This document shows positions 27,486 to 37,489 of a stretch of 64,000 nt of DNA, piece by piece. Every line of letters begins with the position of its first letter. Within the stretch, counting starts at the first letter, position 1. This DNA comes from Sphaerobacter thermophilus DSM 20745 (GTDB lineage Bacteria; Chloroflexota; Chloroflexia; Thermomicrobiales; Thermomicrobiaceae), in NCBI RefSeq assembly GCF_000024985.1, contig NC_013523.1, positions 372,001 through 436,000 of the forward strand, read 5' to 3'. Made by a program: the position numbers and the translations under genes. The notes beneath the pieces are model-generated. The model did no database searches and was not told the origin of the DNA. It was given only the letters and a program-made list of their open reading frames with translations.

Positions 27486-29126
27486 CTAGGCGGTCTGGAC
27501 CGCGGCGGCGCCGTGCAGGCCGAGTTCCTCGATCGCCATTTCCCGCATCCGGAACTTCTGAATCTTGCCCGTCACCGTCATCGGGAAGGTGTCGGTGAAT
27601 TTCCAGTAGCGCGGGATCTTGTACGTCGCGATGCGGCCCCGGCAGTAGGCGGCCAGCTCCTCCCCGGTGACCTGCGCACCCTCCCGCAGCTTGACCCAGG
27701 CCATGACCTCTTCACCGTATCGCTCGTCCGGCACGCCGATGACCTGGACGTCGGCTACCGCCGGGTGGGTGTAGAGGAACTCCTCCACCTCGCGCGGGTA
27801 GATGTTCTCTCCGCCGCGGATGATCATGTCCTTGATCCGGCCGACGATGTTGACGTACCCCTCGTCGTCCATCGTTGCCAGGTCGCCGGTATGCATCCAG
27901 CGGGCGGCGTCGATCGCCTGGCGGGTGGCCTCCTCGTTGTTCCAGTAGCCCAGCATCACGGAGTAGCCACGGGTGCACAGCTCGCCCGGGGTGCCGCGCG
28001 GCACGATCTCGCCGGTGGCCGGGTCGATGATCTTGACCTCGATATGCGGGTGAACCTTGCCGACGGACCCCACACGCTTCTCCAGCGGGTCGTCGATCGC
28101 GGTCTGGGTCGAGACGGGCGAAGTCTCGGTCATGCCGTAGCAGATGGCGACCTCGGTCATATGCATCTGCGACTGAACGCGCTTCATCACCTCGACCGGG
28201 CAGGGGGAACCCGCCATGATCCCGGTGCGGAGGGTCGAGAGGTCGAACTCCGAGAAACGCGGGTGCTCCAGCTCGCCGATGAACATGGTGGGGACGCCGT
28301 AGAGCGAGGTACAGCGCTCGGCCTGCACCATCTCCAGCACCGCGACCGGGTCGTAGGCCTCGCCGGGGACGACGATGCAGGCGCCATGGGTGGTGCACGC
28401 GAGATTGCCCAGCACCATCCCGAAGCAGTGGTAGAACGGTACCGGGATACACACGCGGTCGTTCTCCGTGTAGCGCAAGCCCTCCCCGATGAAGAAGCCG
28501 TTGTTCAGGATGTTGTGGTGAGAGAGGGTCGCGCCTTTGGGGAACCCGGTGGTACCCGAGGTGTACTGGATGTTGATCGGCTCGTCGAACTGGAGGCTCG
28601 CCTCAATCTCTGCAAGCGTCGCCTCCGGCACGCCCGCTCCGTCGGCGAGCAGTCCCTCCCATTCGTCGTCGAGGACCAGCGTTTGCCGCAGCTCCGGGCA
28701 GCGGTCGCGGACCTCATTGAGCATGGCGACATAGTCCGTTGTCCGGAAGGCGCGCGCCAGGATCAGGAAACTTGTGCCCGACTGGTTCAGTGCGTACTCG
28801 AGCTCGGCGGTCTTGTAGGCCGGGTTAATGTTGACCAGGATCGCGCCGATGCGGGCGGTGGCGTATTGGATGACGACCCACTCGTAGCGGTTGGGCGACC
28901 AGATCCCGACGCGATCCCCCTTGCGGACACCACGGGCCAGCAGGCCACGGGCCGCCAGTCCGGTCTGCTCCCAGAATTCCCGGTAGGTGGCGCGGTAATC
29001 CTGATGGCGGACGACAAGCGCCTCGTGGTCCCCGACGCGCTCCACCGTGCGCCGCAGGTTCTCGCCGATGGTCTCACCCAGCAGGGGGATCGGGCTGGCG
29101 CCGTGGGCGTAGGACGATGCGGCCAT
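27486..29126 (-). CDS. AMP-binding acyl-CoA synthetase (fatty-acid-CoA-ligase-like)
   Basis: A 546-residue ANL-superfamily ligase activating a carboxylic acid with ATP and CoA. Visible motifs: P-loop-like [18 protein letters not shown] (about 187-204), [11 protein letters not shown] (about 315), and the hinge [23 protein letters not shown] (about 440), with the C-terminal catalytic lysine in [13 protein letters not shown]. Medium- or short-chain substrates are typical; not decidable here. ATG 29126 has GAGGAGGGAAGC upstream. Confidence 0.92.
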   Translation of the reverse strand: MAASSYAHGASPIPLLGETIGENLRRTVERVGDHEALVVRHQDYRATYREFWEQTGLAARGLLARGVRKGDRVGIWSPNRYEWVVIQYATARIGAILVNINPAYKTAELEYALNQSGTSFLILARAFRTTDYVAMLNEVRDRCPELRQTLVLDDEWEGLLADGAGVPEATLAEIEASLQFDEPINIQYTSGTTGFPKGATLSHHNILNNGFFIGEGLRYTENDRVCIPVPFYHCFGMVLGNLACTTHGACIVVPGEAYDPVAVLEMVQAERCTSLYGVPTMFIGELEHPRFSEFDLSTLRTGIMAGSPCPVEVMKRVQSQMHMTEVAICYGMTETSPVSTQTAIDDPLEKRVGSVGKVHPHIEVKIIDPATGEIVPRGTPGELCTRGYSVMLGYWNNEEATRQAIDAARWMHTGDLATMDDEGYVNIVGRIKDMIIRGGENIYPREVEEFLYTHPAVADVQVIGVPDERYGEEVMAWVKLREGAQVTGEELAAYCRGRIATYKIPRYWKFTDTFPMTVTGKIQKFRMREMAIEELGLHGAAAVQTA

Positions 29127-29263
29127 GCTTCCCTCCTCGCCTGGTGTGACGGCAGTGGTAGATCGGTGGAGATGGGATCTACGCGGCCGGCTTCTGACTC
29201 GTGGTTCGATAGCCTCACAATACGATTCGCGGGGTGGAGATGTCAATTGGGGTGGGGGAGGGG

Positions 29264-29380
29264 GCGTCATGCGTCACCCGTCATGCGTCATGCGTCACAC
29301 GTCCTGCTCCCCTCTCCCCTGGAGGGCTCCGTCCGAGAGAGGCCGGGGGTGAGGGGGACGCATGACGCATGACGTATGAG
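29264..29380. repeat. Inverted TGACGCATGACG arrays flanking a CCCTCTCCC core
   Basis: CGTCATGCGTCATGCGTC (29279-29296), preceded by a further CGTCATGCGTCACC unit, is inverted exactly at 29357-29374. Between them is a C-rich/G-rich stem (CCCCTCTCCCCTGG, GAGAGAGGCCGGGGG). A related array lies at 42042-42140. It occupies the leader of the acyl-CoA synthetase on one side and the end of the YciI-like gene on the other. Confidence 0.7.
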
Positions 29381-29641
29381 TTAGAACACCTGCTGCCACG
29401 GCTTCAGCTCGTAGCTGACGAAGACGCCGGCGGCGTGGAAGGGGTCGTCCGTGATGAGGCGGCGGGCCTCCTCTTCGGACTCGGCTTCGTAGATGATGAG
29501 GGCGCCGCTGTCGTCGGTGAACGGGCCGGAAGCCCAGAGTTTCCCCTGCTCCTTCAGGCGCCCGAGGTATTCGCGGTGGACCGGGCGGACCTTCGCGATC
29601 TGCTCACGATTGCCGTACTGGATGATCGCAGCGTACTTCAT
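29381..29641 (-). CDS. YciI-like small protein
   Basis: An 86-residue YciI/YCII-fold protein: MKYAAIIQYGNREQIAKVRP, HREYLGRLKEQGKLWASGPF with the conserved H and the DDSGALIIYEAESEEEARRLITDDPF block where the DP pair is typical. The family is dimeric ferredoxin-like and mostly without known activity. ATG 29641 has AGGAGC upstream. Confidence 0.85.
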   Translation of the reverse strand: MKYAAIIQYGNREQIAKVRPVHREYLGRLKEQGKLWASGPFTDDSGALIIYEAESEEEARRLITDDPFHAAGVFVSYELKPWQQVF

Positions 29642-29745
29642 CGCGGTTGCTCCTCTCACTCCCGTGCGGCGCTGCCGGGCTCAGCGGTGTGGTCACATGA
29701 TACGGCAGTCGTGGGCCTGCTGCGTCGTCGCGGCGGCGCATTCGC

Positions 29746-30441
29746 TCACCCGCCGGGGGCTGCCTCCTCGTCGCTCGGAAGCGCGCGGGGATTTCCGGTG
29801 ATGACGAAGGCGGTGCGCTCGCAGATGTTGGTCACCCGGTCGGCGATGCGCTCCAGGTTGTGCGCCGCCCAGATGAGGCGGGTGGCGCGCTCGATGGTGC
29901 CGGGGTCGGAGAGCATGTAGGTGAGCAGCTCGCGGTAGACCTGATCGTAGAGCGCGTCCACCTCGTCGTCCCGGTGCCAGATGGCCTGGCAGGCCACGAG
30001 ATCCCCGTCGACGAACGCGGCGAGGCTGCCGTGGAGCATCTCCAGCGCGATCTCGGCCATGCGCGGGATGTCGATCAGCGGCTTGAGCGGCGGGTATGGC
30101 TCCAGCATGAGGGTGATGCGAGCGATCCCCTCGGCGTAGTCGCCGATGCGCTCGAGCTCGGTGATGATGAAGAGCGTCGCCGCGATGGTGCGCAGGTCGG
30201 TCGCAAGTGGCTGCTGGGTGGCGAGTAGCAGGAGCGCGCGCTCCTCCAGGTCGTAGCTGCGCTCGTCGATGTTCCGATCCTCGCGGATGACCTCGCGTGC
30301 CAGCGCGCTGTCGCGCCGGCGCAGTGCGTCGACGGCGCGGGCGACGGCCTTCTCGGTGACGCTGCCGAGCATCAGCAGATCCCGGCGCAGCGTGTCGAGC
30401 TGCCGATCGTAGTGAGCCCGGGGCTGTCCTGGTGCGGTCAT
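29746..30441 (-). CDS. phoU: Phosphate transport regulator PhoU
   Basis: A 231-residue all-helical PhoU protein with two three-helix repeats. HYDRQLDTLRRDLLMLGSVTEKAV opens the first and EVDALYDQVYRELLTYM the second; the metal-binding signature regions read ELERIGDYAEGIARI and NLERIADRVTNICERTAFVITG. PhoU links PstB to PhoR and dampens the Pho response when phosphate is plentiful. Last gene of the pst operon, starting 14 bases after the second pstB. Confidence 0.96.
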   Translation of the reverse strand: MTAPGQPRAHYDRQLDTLRRDLLMLGSVTEKAVARAVDALRRRDSALAREVIREDRNIDERSYDLEERALLLLATQQPLATDLRTIAATLFIITELERIGDYAEGIARITLMLEPYPPLKPLIDIPRMAEIALEMLHGSLAAFVDGDLVACQAIWHRDDEVDALYDQVYRELLTYMLSDPGTIERATRLIWAAHNLERIADRVTNICERTAFVITGNPRALPSDEEAAPGG

Positions 30442-30454
30442 GGACTCTTCGCTC

Positions 30455-31333
30455 CTAACCCACGCGGCCGGTGATGTAGTCCTCGGTCCGCTGGTCCTGG
30501 GGGTTGGTGAAGATGCGAGCGGTGGGGCCGACCTCGACGAGTGTCCCCGCGCGGCTCGCATCGACGGTCATGAAGGCGGTCACGTCGGAGACGCGAGCCG
30601 CCTGCTGCATGTTGTGCGTGACCACGACCACGGTGTACCCGTGCTCCTCGACCAGCTCCCGCATCAACTGCTCGATCCGGCCCGTGGCGATCGGGTCGAG
30701 GGCACTGGTCGGCTCGTCCAGGAGCACGACATCCGGCTCGACAGCCAGCGCTCGGGCCACGCACAGCCGCTGCTGCTGTCCACCGGAGAGCGACGTGGCC
30801 GGCTGGTGCAGGCGGTCCTTCACTTCGTCCCAGAGCGCAGCCTGACGCAAAGCCCGCTCGACCCGCTCCGCCACCTCCCGACGGGAGAGGCGGCGAGCGC
30901 CGAAGACGGTCAGGCCGAAGGCGACGTTATCGAAGATGGACTTGGCGAAGGGGTTGGGACGCTGGAAGACCATGCCGATCCGGCGCCGGACTTCGACGGG
31001 GTCCACTTCGGGCCCGTAGACCGGCTGCCCGTCGAGGAGGACTTCGCCGGTGACCCGCACGCCGGGTACGTCGTCGTGCATGCGATTTAGCGCCCGGAGC
31101 AGGGTCGACTTGCCCGACCCCGACGGACCGATGATGGCGGTCACAGCCTGGGCGGGGATGCGCAGATCGATGTCCCGCACAGCGACACGCTGCCCGTAGA
31201 TGATGGTGAGCTTGCGTATGTCCAGCTTGACCTCGCTCGTTGCAGGGATCGCCGGGGCGTCGTCGCGGGCGCCGGCGACGGCGAGGTGGATGCGGCGTTC
31301 GGGGACCACCGTGGTCACTCCTGCTTGCTGCAT
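30455..31333 (-). CDS. pstB: Phosphate ABC transporter ATP-binding protein PstB (second copy)
   Basis: A 292-residue ABC ATPase of the high-affinity phosphate importer. Walker [10 protein letters not shown], signature [16 protein letters not shown], Walker [14 protein letters not shown], and the PstB-specific [10 protein letters not shown] and [16 protein letters not shown] are present. It has a roughly 35-residue N-terminal extension not seen in the first copy. Its ATG overlaps the upstream pstB stop by one base (TAATG). Two full-length PstB genes in one operon suggest a heterodimeric nucleotide-binding pair or a spare subunit. Confidence 0.95.
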   Translation of the reverse strand: MQQAGVTTVVPERRIHLAVAGARDDAPAIPATSEVKLDIRKLTIIYGQRVAVRDIDLRIPAQAVTAIIGPSGSGKSTLLRALNRMHDDVPGVRVTGEVLLDGQPVYGPEVDPVEVRRRIGMVFQRPNPFAKSIFDNVAFGLTVFGARRLSRREVAERVERALRQAALWDEVKDRLHQPATSLSGGQQQRLCVARALAVEPDVVLLDEPTSALDPIATGRIEQLMRELVEEHGYTVVVVTHNMQQAARVSDVTAFMTVDASRAGTLVEVGPTARIFTNPQDQRTEDYITGRVG

Positions 31334-32151
31334 TAGCCGAACCTCCCGGTGATGTAGTCCTCGGTGCGCTGGTTGTGCGGCGCGGTGAAGATCTCCTCTG
31401 TCGGCCCGGCCTCGACCACCTCGCCGGCGCCGTCCTCGTTGGGGGTCATGAAGACGGTGTAGTCCGCGATCCGGGCCGCCTGCTGCATGTTGTGGGTTAC
31501 GATGACGACGGTGAACTCGCTCGCCAGCTCACGAATCAGGTCCTCGATGCGGGAGGTGGCGATCGGGTCGAGTGCGCTGGCCGGCTCGTCCATCAGGATC
31601 ACCTCGGGGCGGACCGCGAGGGTCCGGGCGATGCAGAGCCGCTGCTGCTGCCCGCCGGAGAGCGAGGTGGCCGGGTGATCCAGCCGGTCGCGGACCTCGT
31701 CCCAGAGCGCCACGCGACGCAGCGCCCACTCGACGGTCGCGGCGCGCTCCCGGCGTGGCATGCCGACGAGTTCGAGCCCGATGCTCACGTTCTCGGCGAT
31801 CGAGCGGGTGAGCAGTGGGTTGGGCTGCTGGAACACCATACCGACCCTGCGCCGGAGGAGGATCGGGTCGACGCCAAGGCCGTAGATGTCCTCGCCGTCG
31901 AGGAGGACGCGGCCGTCGACACCGGCGCCCGGGACCTTCTCGTGGAGACGGTTCAGCGCGCGCAGCAGGGTCGACTTGCCCGCCCCCGATGGCCCGATGA
32001 TAGCCGTCACCCGGTGGCGCGGGATGGTCAGCGTGGTCGGTGCGACGGCGATGCGGGCGCCGTAGCGCAGCGTGAGCCCTTCCAACACCAGGTGCGCCTC
32101 CGAGGTGGGCGGCATTCGAATCGCCGGTGCGGTGGGCGGTGTGGTCGCCAC
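31333..32151 (-). CDS. pstB: Phosphate ABC transporter ATP-binding protein PstB (first copy)
   Basis: A 272-residue ABC ATPase. Walker [10 protein letters not shown], PstB-type [38 protein letters not shown], signature [16 protein letters not shown], Walker [17 protein letters not shown] 32151 is the start: AGGAGAAGGAG precedes it by about 6 bases; a much longer open frame running on to 34248 is only a shadow of pstA and pstC. It couples to the second pstB. Note EPAS where the second copy has EPTS in the Walker B region. Confidence 0.95.
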   Translation of the reverse strand: MATTPPTAPAIRMPPTSEAHLVLEGLTLRYGARIAVAPTTLTIPRHRVTAIIGPSGAGKSTLLRALNRLHEKVPGAGVDGRVLLDGEDIYGLGVDPILLRRRVGMVFQQPNPLLTRSIAENVSIGLELVGMPRRERAATVEWALRRVALWDEVRDRLDHPATSLSGGQQQRLCIARTLAVRPEVILMDEPASALDPIATSRIEDLIRELASEFTVVIVTHNMQQAARIADYTVFMTPNEDGAGEVVEAGPTEEIFTAPHNQRTEDYITGRFG

Positions 32152-32165
32152 AGATGCTCCTTCTC

Positions 32166-33041
32166 CTACCCGGCCCGGCGTCGGGTGAGGGCGCGGACCA
32201 GGATGTTCGTCCCGAGCACGAGCACGACGAGGATCAGCGCGGCGCCCCACGCCTGCTCGTTGAGTACCGCGAACGGCTGCTCGGTGTACCGGTAGGCCAG
32301 CAACGGCAGGGCCTGCATCGGGCCGAAGATGTCGAAGGTGAGCTGGTTGTTGCCGAGTACCGTGACCAGCAGCGGTGCTGTTTCGCCCGCGGCGCGTGCC
32401 ATCGCGAGCAAGACGCCAGTGGCGATGCCCCCCAGCGCGGCCGGCAGCACCACCGTGAGCGTCGTCCACCACCGCGGCGCGCCGAGAGCCGCCGCCGCTT
32501 CGCGCACACTCTGGGGGACGAGCTGCAGGATCTCCTCGGTCGTGCGCGTGATGACCGGCACCATCAGCATGGCCAGGGCGATCGATCCAGCCAGGCCGGA
32601 GAACTGGCGAGTCCGCTGCACGATTAAGACGTAGGCGGTCACGCCGACGACGATCGACGGCATGGCGCTCAGGACGTCCGTGCAGAAGCGGATCACGGTC
32701 GCGGCGGGACCGGATCGGTACTCGGCGAGGTAGATGCCCGCCAGGACGCCGAGCGGGGTCGCCAGGAGCAGGGCCGCACCGACGATGAGAGCGGAGCCGA
32801 CGATGGCATGGAGCACGCCCCCGGCGCCACCGGCCACGCCGATCGTCACCGGCCGGAAGGTCTCGGTGAAAAACCCGACGCTGAGCGCCCCAACTCCCTG
32901 CCGCACCACGTAGGTGAGGATCAGGACGAGCGGCACCAGCGCGACGGCGGTGGAGCCGATGGTGAGGCCGAGCATGAGCCGGTTCACCCAGACCCGGCGG
33001 CGGTACCGCACGCTGGCGGCGTTCGCAACGGTGTCGATCAT
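32166..33041 (-). CDS. pstA: Phosphate ABC transporter permease PstA
   Basis: A 291-residue permease with six predicted membrane helices. The EAA-type cytoplasmic loop reads [33 protein letters not shown] (about 205-235). [29 protein letters not shown] is the characteristic PstA block. Its ATG directly abuts the pstC stop with no gap, so translation is coupled. Confidence 0.95.
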   Translation of the reverse strand: MIDTVANAASVRYRRRVWVNRLMLGLTIGSTAVALVPLVLILTYVVRQGVGALSVGFFTETFRPVTIGVAGGAGGVLHAIVGSALIVGAALLLATPLGVLAGIYLAEYRSGPAATVIRFCTDVLSAMPSIVVGVTAYVLIVQRTRQFSGLAGSIALAMLMVPVITRTTEEILQLVPQSVREAAAALGAPRWWTTLTVVLPAALGGIATGVLLAMARAAGETAPLLVTVLGNNQLTFDIFGPMQALPLLAYRYTEQPFAVLNEQAWGAALILVVLVLGTNILVRALTRRRAG

Positions 33042-34013
33042 CTAGCGTCTCCTCCAGGCGGCGCCCGCCACGCGCCAGACGAGGAGGCGGGCGATCGAGT
33101 TGGCCAGCAGGGTGATGAGGAACAGAACCAGCGCCAGGTAGACGAGCGCGCTGGAGTGCAGCTCGGTGTTGGTGGTCGGGAGCTGGCTCGCGATCAGGGA
33201 GGCGGCTGTCGTCGCTGGCTGGAAGAGTGACGGATCGATCCGCGGCGTGTTGCCGATCACCATGGTCGCCGCCATCGTCTCGCCGAGTGCCCGGCCCAGG
33301 CCGAGCATCATCCCGCCGACGATCCCGGCGCGGGCGTAGGGGAGCAGCGCGTGGCGGATGACCTCCCAGCGGGTGGCGCCGAGCGCCAGCAGGGCCTCGC
33401 GCTGGTGGGTCGGTACGACCGAGAGCACGTCGCGTGAGACAGCCGCAATCGTGGGGAGGATCATAATCGCCAGGATGATCCCCGCCACCAGCAGGCCGCG
33501 CCCGACGGTGACGGGCCCGGCCAGGAAGGGCACGGTGTCGCCGAGTGCGCGTGACACCGGCTCGGCGATGGCCCCGCGGAAGAACGGGATGAAGACGAAG
33601 ATGCCCCACATGCCGTAGACGACGCTGGGGATCGCGGCAAGGAGCTCGACCATGAGCGAGAGCGGCCCGCGCAGCCGGGTCGGGCTGAGGTCGCTCAGGA
33701 AGATGCCGATCATGATGCCGGGCGGTGCTGCCAGCAAGAGTGCAATCGCCGAGGAGACGATCGTGCCGTAGATGGCGGGGAGCGCTCCAAACTCGCCGGC
33801 GACCGGGTTCCAGGCGGTGCGAGTCAGGAAGCGCAGGCCGAACACCTCCCGTGCGGCGGCCGACCCGTCCCAGGCGACGCCGACGATAGCCACCAGGAGC
33901 GCGACGACGACGAACGCGAATGCAGCGGCAAGCAGCCGGAAGGGAACATCCCCGTGCCGGAGCCGCCGTCGGAGCCGGTGAGACCGGGAAACGGGCTGCC
34001 CGGTCGCGATCAT
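33042..34013 (-). CDS. pstC: Phosphate ABC transporter permease PstC
   Basis: A 323-residue permease with about six helices. [44 protein letters not shown] and the EAA loop [48 protein letters not shown] are PstC signatures. ATG 34013 has AGGAGAG upstream; the in-frame extension to 34073 crosses the pstS-pstC hairpin and is not favoured. Confidence 0.95.
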   Translation of the reverse strand: MIATGQPVSRSHRLRRRLRHGDVPFRLLAAAFAFVVVALLVAIVGVAWDGSAAAREVFGLRFLTRTAWNPVAGEFGALPAIYGTIVSSAIALLLAAPPGIMIGIFLSDLSPTRLRGPLSLMVELLAAIPSVVYGMWGIFVFIPFFRGAIAEPVSRALGDTVPFLAGPVTVGRGLLVAGIILAIMILPTIAAVSRDVLSVVPTHQREALLALGATRWEVIRHALLPYARAGIVGGMMLGLGRALGETMAATMVIGNTPRIDPSLFQPATTAASLIASQLPTTNTELHSSALVYLALVLFLITLLANSIARLLVWRVAGAAWRRR

Positions 34014-34079
34014 GAGAATCTCTCCTGCCGTTTCCTTCTGCAGTGTCGGTCGTCCGTAATCCGTTCCCCGCACGCCCTG

Positions 34080-34110
34080 GCTCCCTCTCCCACAAGGGGA
34101 GGGGGGAGGA
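34080..34110. repeat. Stem-loop between pstS and pstC
   Basis: CTCCCTCTCCC ACAA GGGGAGGGGGG forms a strong hairpin in the 110-base gap. Hairpins here often stabilise the pstS part of the message so that more binding protein than permease is made; that role is inferred. It belongs to the same C-rich repeat family as 25558-25583. Confidence 0.5.
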
Positions 34111-34123
34111 GGGGCGCGCAGTT

Positions 34124-35332
34124 CTATTGCGCGGGGGAGGTGAAGACCGGTGTGCCGCCAACCGTGACCTGCTCCAGCTTCTGGATCGCCAGTTCCTTGA
34201 CCGGGTCGGGCAGCGGCGCGTAGTGCAGCTCCTCCGCGTAGCCATCACCCTCGGTCAGTGCCCAATAGAGGAACTCGGTCAGCGCCCGGGCCTTGGCCTC
34301 GTCGTCGTACTGGCCGCGGACGAGGATCCAGGTGAAGCCCGCGATCGGGTAGGCGTTCTCACCCTCCGGTGGGTTGGTGATCGACACCCGCAGATCGTCC
34401 GGCAGGTCGGCCAGGAACCCAGCGGCCGCTTCGCTCACCGACTCCAGCGACGGGGTGACGTAGTTCCCCGCCGCGTTCTTGATCGCGGGGGCCGGAAGAT
34501 CGTTCGCGAGCGCGTAGATCAACTCGACATAGCCAATGGCTCCCGGCGTCTGCTGGACAGCCGCCGTCACGCCTGGGTTCTTCTCGGCGCCGATGCCGAC
34601 CGGCCACTGGACCGCGGTGCCGCTCCCGACCTGGGATGCCCACTCCTCGCTGACCTTGCTCAGGTAGTCGGTGAAGATGGCGGTCGTGCCGGAGCCGTCC
34701 GATCGGTAGACCACGGTGATCGGCTGATCGGGCAGTTCGACGCCGGGGTTGTCAGCCGCGATGGCCGGGTCGTTCCAGGTCGTGATCTGGCCGAGGAAGA
34801 TGCCCGCGAGGGTGGGGCCGGAGAACCGGAGGTCGTCGACGCCCGGCAGGTTGTAGGTGACCGTGACCGCGCCGAGGACGGTCGGGATGTGGAGCGTGTC
34901 GGGCGCTTCGGCCAGCTCCTCATCGGTCATGTAGGCGTCGGTGCCTCCGAAGTCGGTTACCCCGCTGATGAAGTCGTTCTTGCCCTGGCCGGAGCCGACC
35001 GACTGGTAGTTGATCGTGACGCCGGGTGCGACGCTCTTGTATTCCTCGATCCAGCGCTGGTAGAGCGGGTCGGGGAAGCTCGCACCAGAGCCCGTCAGGT
35101 TCGCCTGCAGGTCGCTGTGAGCGCCGCCGTCACTGGTACTGCCACCGGTGCCGGTGGGGCTGCCGGCGGGCGCGCTCGTCGACGCCTCTCCGATGGCGGT
35201 CGACGTCGCGCCATCCCCGCCGGCGGCGGTTGGGGTGCTGTCGCTGCCACCGCCGCAGGCGAGCAGTACCAGGACCGCTACCATGAGCAGGGCGATCAGC
35301 GCGCCGAGTCGCTTCCCAGATTGGGCAATCAC
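34124..35332 (-). CDS. pstS: Phosphate-binding lipoprotein PstS
   Basis: A 402-residue periplasm-facing lipoprotein. Signal peptide 1-25 with lipobox LLAC (C26), a serine/threonine/glycine linker (27-75), then the PstS domain: [72 protein letters not shown]. The SGSG/T residues bind phosphate. GTG 35332 has AGGAGGAATC upstream. First gene of the pst operon, downstream of a candidate Pho box. Confidence 0.96.
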   Translation of the reverse strand: MIAQSGKRLGALIALLMVAVLVLLACGGGSDSTPTAAGGDGATSTAIGEASTSAPAGSPTGTGGSTSDGGAHSDLQANLTGSGASFPDPLYQRWIEEYKSVAPGVTINYQSVGSGQGKNDFISGVTDFGGTDAYMTDEELAEAPDTLHIPTVLGAVTVTYNLPGVDDLRFSGPTLAGIFLGQITTWNDPAIAADNPGVELPDQPITVVYRSDGSGTTAIFTDYLSKVSEEWASQVGSGTAVQWPVGIGAEKNPGVTAAVQQTPGAIGYVELIYALANDLPAPAIKNAAGNYVTPSLESVSEAAAGFLADLPDDLRVSITNPPEGENAYPIAGFTWILVRGQYDDEAKARALTEFLYWALTEGDGYAEELHYAPLPDPVKELAIQKLEQVTVGGTPVFTSPAQ

Positions 35333-35398
35333 CGATTCCTCCTCATCGTTCCGCTGTGCGGCGGCGACCCAAGCGTCGCCAGCCGACTTGCCGGCCTG

Positions 35399-35404
35399 AG
35401 TGTA
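35399..35404 (-). promoter_or_regulatory. Candidate -10 of pstS
   Basis: Complement reads TACACT, 66 bases upstream of pstS, with no -35; the 11-bp tandem repeat lies 33 bases further upstream, as expected for an activator-dependent promoter. Confidence 0.4.
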
Positions 35405-35436
35405 GGAACCGGGTGTTAGCCCACCGTGGGGGATGC

Positions 35437-35458
35437 ATTAAGGAGCGATTAAAGGAGT
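35437..35458. promoter_or_regulatory. Candidate Pho box (11-bp tandem direct repeat)
   Basis: ATTAAGGAGCG (35437-35447) is followed directly by ATTAAAGGAGT (35448-35458), two 11-bp repeats in phase with one helical turn. PhoB/PhoP-type regulators bind 11-bp tandem repeats, and the site lies between phoBR and pstS. The sequence itself differs from the E. coli Pho box. Confidence 0.6.
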
Positions 35459-35472
35459 GCTATCGCTGTGTG

Positions 35473-35522
35473 ACGGCGGGGTCTCCCACCCGCTGTTTCA
35501 GCGCAGGTGGATGCCCCGCCGT
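35473..35522. repeat. Three-tier hairpin between phoR and pstS
   Basis: ACGGCGGGG/CCCCGCCGT (35473-35481, 35514-35522), CCACC/GGTGG (35486-35490, 35506-35510) and CGCTG/CAGCG (35491-35495, 35499-35503) stack into one long stem with internal loops. No T-run. It may end the phoB-phoR transcript or be processed from a read-through message. Confidence 0.5.
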
Positions 35523-35540
35523 GTCACTCGGAGCAACCGA

Positions 35541-35620
35541 TGTCATCCTGAGCGAAGCGAAGGATCTCCAGTGAGTGCGGACGCCCCAGCACGAGATCCT
35601 TTACTTCGCTCAGGATGACA
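35541..35620. repeat. Dispersed TCATCCTGAGCG palindrome (core D)
   Basis: TGTCATCCTGAGCGAAGCGA then AGGATCTC is inverted as GAGATCCTTTACTTCGCTCA GGATGACA with an approximately 24-base centre. It is the core of the MITE-like elements at 38247 and 44345 but without their terminal repeats. Confidence 0.7.
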
Positions 35621-35688
35621 CAACAAGGAGCGGGGTATCTTGCTGGGATCGAGCGTGCAAGCGCGTGCCCGGTGGATGAGAGCCGATC

Positions 35689-37485
35689 TCAGGCTCGGTG
35701 CGCGCTGGGAGTGGAGTCGCCGGTTGGGGCGGGCTCGAGGGCGAGCGGGAGGGTGAACTTGATGGTGGTGCCGGGACGGGCGGTGCCGTCGACCCAGATG
35801 CGCCCGCCGTGCAGTTCGACGAGATGCCGGGCGATGGAGAGCCCCAACCCGGTTCCGGCGTCGGCGCGGGAGCGATCCGTCTTGTAGAACCGCTCGAAGA
35901 TTCGATCCCGATCCTCGGGGGCAACGCCGGGGCCGGTGTCGGCCACCCAGACGACCAGGTGGTCGTCTTCGGCCGCTGCCCCGACGGTGATGATGCCGCC
36001 GGGCGGGGTGAACTTCACCGCGTTGTGGACCAGGTTGACCAGGACCTGCTCGATGCGCTCCGGGTCGAAACGGCCGGGCGTCAGCCCGTCGGGGATCTCG
36101 ATCCGGATGTCGAGTTTCTTCGGCTCGGCCTGGGTGCGGAGGCGGGCGATGACCTGCTCAGCCACCCGCCTGATGTCGGCGGCCACCGGGCTCAGGGTCA
36201 GCCGGCCGGACTCGGCGCGGGAGAGCTCCAGGAGATCCTGGACCAGCCGGGCGAGCCCGTCGACCTCGGTTTCCATGCGCGCCAGGAACTCGTGCGCGAC
36301 CTCTTCGTCCTCCAACGCGCCGTCGAGGAGCGTCTCGACCAGAGCCTTGAGGGACGCGATGGGCGTGCGAAGCTCGTGCGAGACGTTGGCGACGAAGTCC
36401 CGCCGGATCATGTCGGTCCGGCGCAACTCCGTGACATCCCGCAGAATGACGACGACCGGCGTCGCGCGGTGGGGAATGGAGTAGGCCACCCCCTCGACGT
36501 AGCGGCGCGGCTGCCCAATCTCGAACAGCCGCCTGACCGGTTCGTCCCCGCTGTGCGCCTGTGCGATGACCTCGGCCAGGTCGTGATCCCGCACGGCCAG
36601 CGCGTAGGGACGGTTCAGCAGGCGGTCTCGGGGGGTGCCCAGGAGCCGTTCGGCCGCGTTGTTGATCAGCGCGAGCTGGCCCTGATCGTCGACAATCAGG
36701 ATCCCATCGGTCAGGTGCTCGACGATCGCGCTCAGGCGTGCCCGCTCGGCCTCGATCGCCTCGATGTTGGCCTGCAGCGTGGTGGTCATCTCGTTGAAGG
36801 CGTGGGACAGCTCCGCGATTTCGCCTCCGGCGTGCTCCGGGGCGCGGGCCGCCAGGTCACCCTGTGCGATTCGACGCGCAGTCTGGATCAGCTCGCTGAG
36901 CGGGCGGGTGATGACCCCCGCCAGGATGGCTGAGAGTGCAGCGATCGCCAGGGCGGCGATCCCGAGGGCGGCGGCGACCGCCACCACGATATTTCGCAGC
37001 CAGCCGGCGAACTGGTCGCTCGGCAGGGCGACGCGCGCGGCGCCGAGCTGCTCGCCATCGCGCACGATCGGGACGGCGAGGTAGATCAGGGTGCGGTCGA
37101 GGGTGTCGCTCGGGCGGCTCGACTCACCGATCTGGCCGGAGAGCGCCGCGGCCACCTCGGGGCGGTCCGCGTGGTTCTCCATCGTCGCGGGGGCCGCCTC
37201 CGAGTCGCCGAGCACGCGGCCCTCCTGGTCGATGATCGTGACCCGGGCGTCGATCTGGCCGGCTGCGTCCTGGGCGAACTCCTGAAGGTTGGGCTCCTCC
37301 GTGGTCCCGATCATCGGCGCGGCCGCCAGGGCCACGAGCCACGCCTGGGACTCGAGTCGAGCGCGCAGTTCCTGTCGTTCCAGGTCCTGGACGTAGTTGA
37401 CGAGGTAGGCTCCCAACAGGAGGAATACGCCCGCCATGAGCGCGATGTAGCCGAGACTGAGGCGCGTGTGGAGCCGACGGAGCAC
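35689..37485 (-). CDS. phoR: Phosphate-regulon sensor histidine kinase PhoR
   Basis: A 598-residue membrane kinase. Helix 1 about 10-30, an extracytoplasmic sensor (about 31-165), helix 2 about 166-190, HAMP (about 191-245), PAS (about 250-350, IVEHLTDGILIVDDQGQLALINNAAERLLG), HisKA with FVANVSHELRTPIASLKALVETLLDG (H-box) and HATPase with NLVHNAVKFTPPGG, WVADTGPGVAPED and GTGLGLSIARHLVELHGG. It phosphorylates PhoB when phosphate is low. GTG 37485 lies four bases beyond the phoB stop. A large external domain distinguishes it from E. coli PhoR. Confidence 0.93.
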   Translation of the reverse strand: MLRRLHTRLSLGYIALMAGVFLLLGAYLVNYVQDLERQELRARLESQAWLVALAAAPMIGTTEEPNLQEFAQDAAGQIDARVTIIDQEGRVLGDSEAAPATMENHADRPEVAAALSGQIGESSRPSDTLDRTLIYLAVPIVRDGEQLGAARVALPSDQFAGWLRNIVVAVAAALGIAALAIAALSAILAGVITRPLSELIQTARRIAQGDLAARAPEHAGGEIAELSHAFNEMTTTLQANIEAIEAERARLSAIVEHLTDGILIVDDQGQLALINNAAERLLGTPRDRLLNRPYALAVRDHDLAEVIAQAHSGDEPVRRLFEIGQPRRYVEGVAYSIPHRATPVVVILRDVTELRRTDMIRRDFVANVSHELRTPIASLKALVETLLDGALEDEEVAHEFLARMETEVDGLARLVQDLLELSRAESGRLTLSPVAADIRRVAEQVIARLRTQAEPKKLDIRIEIPDGLTPGRFDPERIEQVLVNLVHNAVKFTPPGGIITVGAAAEDDHLVVWVADTGPGVAPEDRDRIFERFYKTDRSRADAGTGLGLSIARHLVELHGGRIWVDGTARPGTTIKFTLPLALEPAPTGDSTPSAHRA

Positions 37486-37489
37486 GATG

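Noticed and set aside
31333-34248. 971-residue frame that contains the first pstB
   Set aside because: Only the last 272 residues match PstB; the rest is out-of-frame reading of pstA and pstC, which are clear genes on the same strand. The gene starts at GTG 32151.
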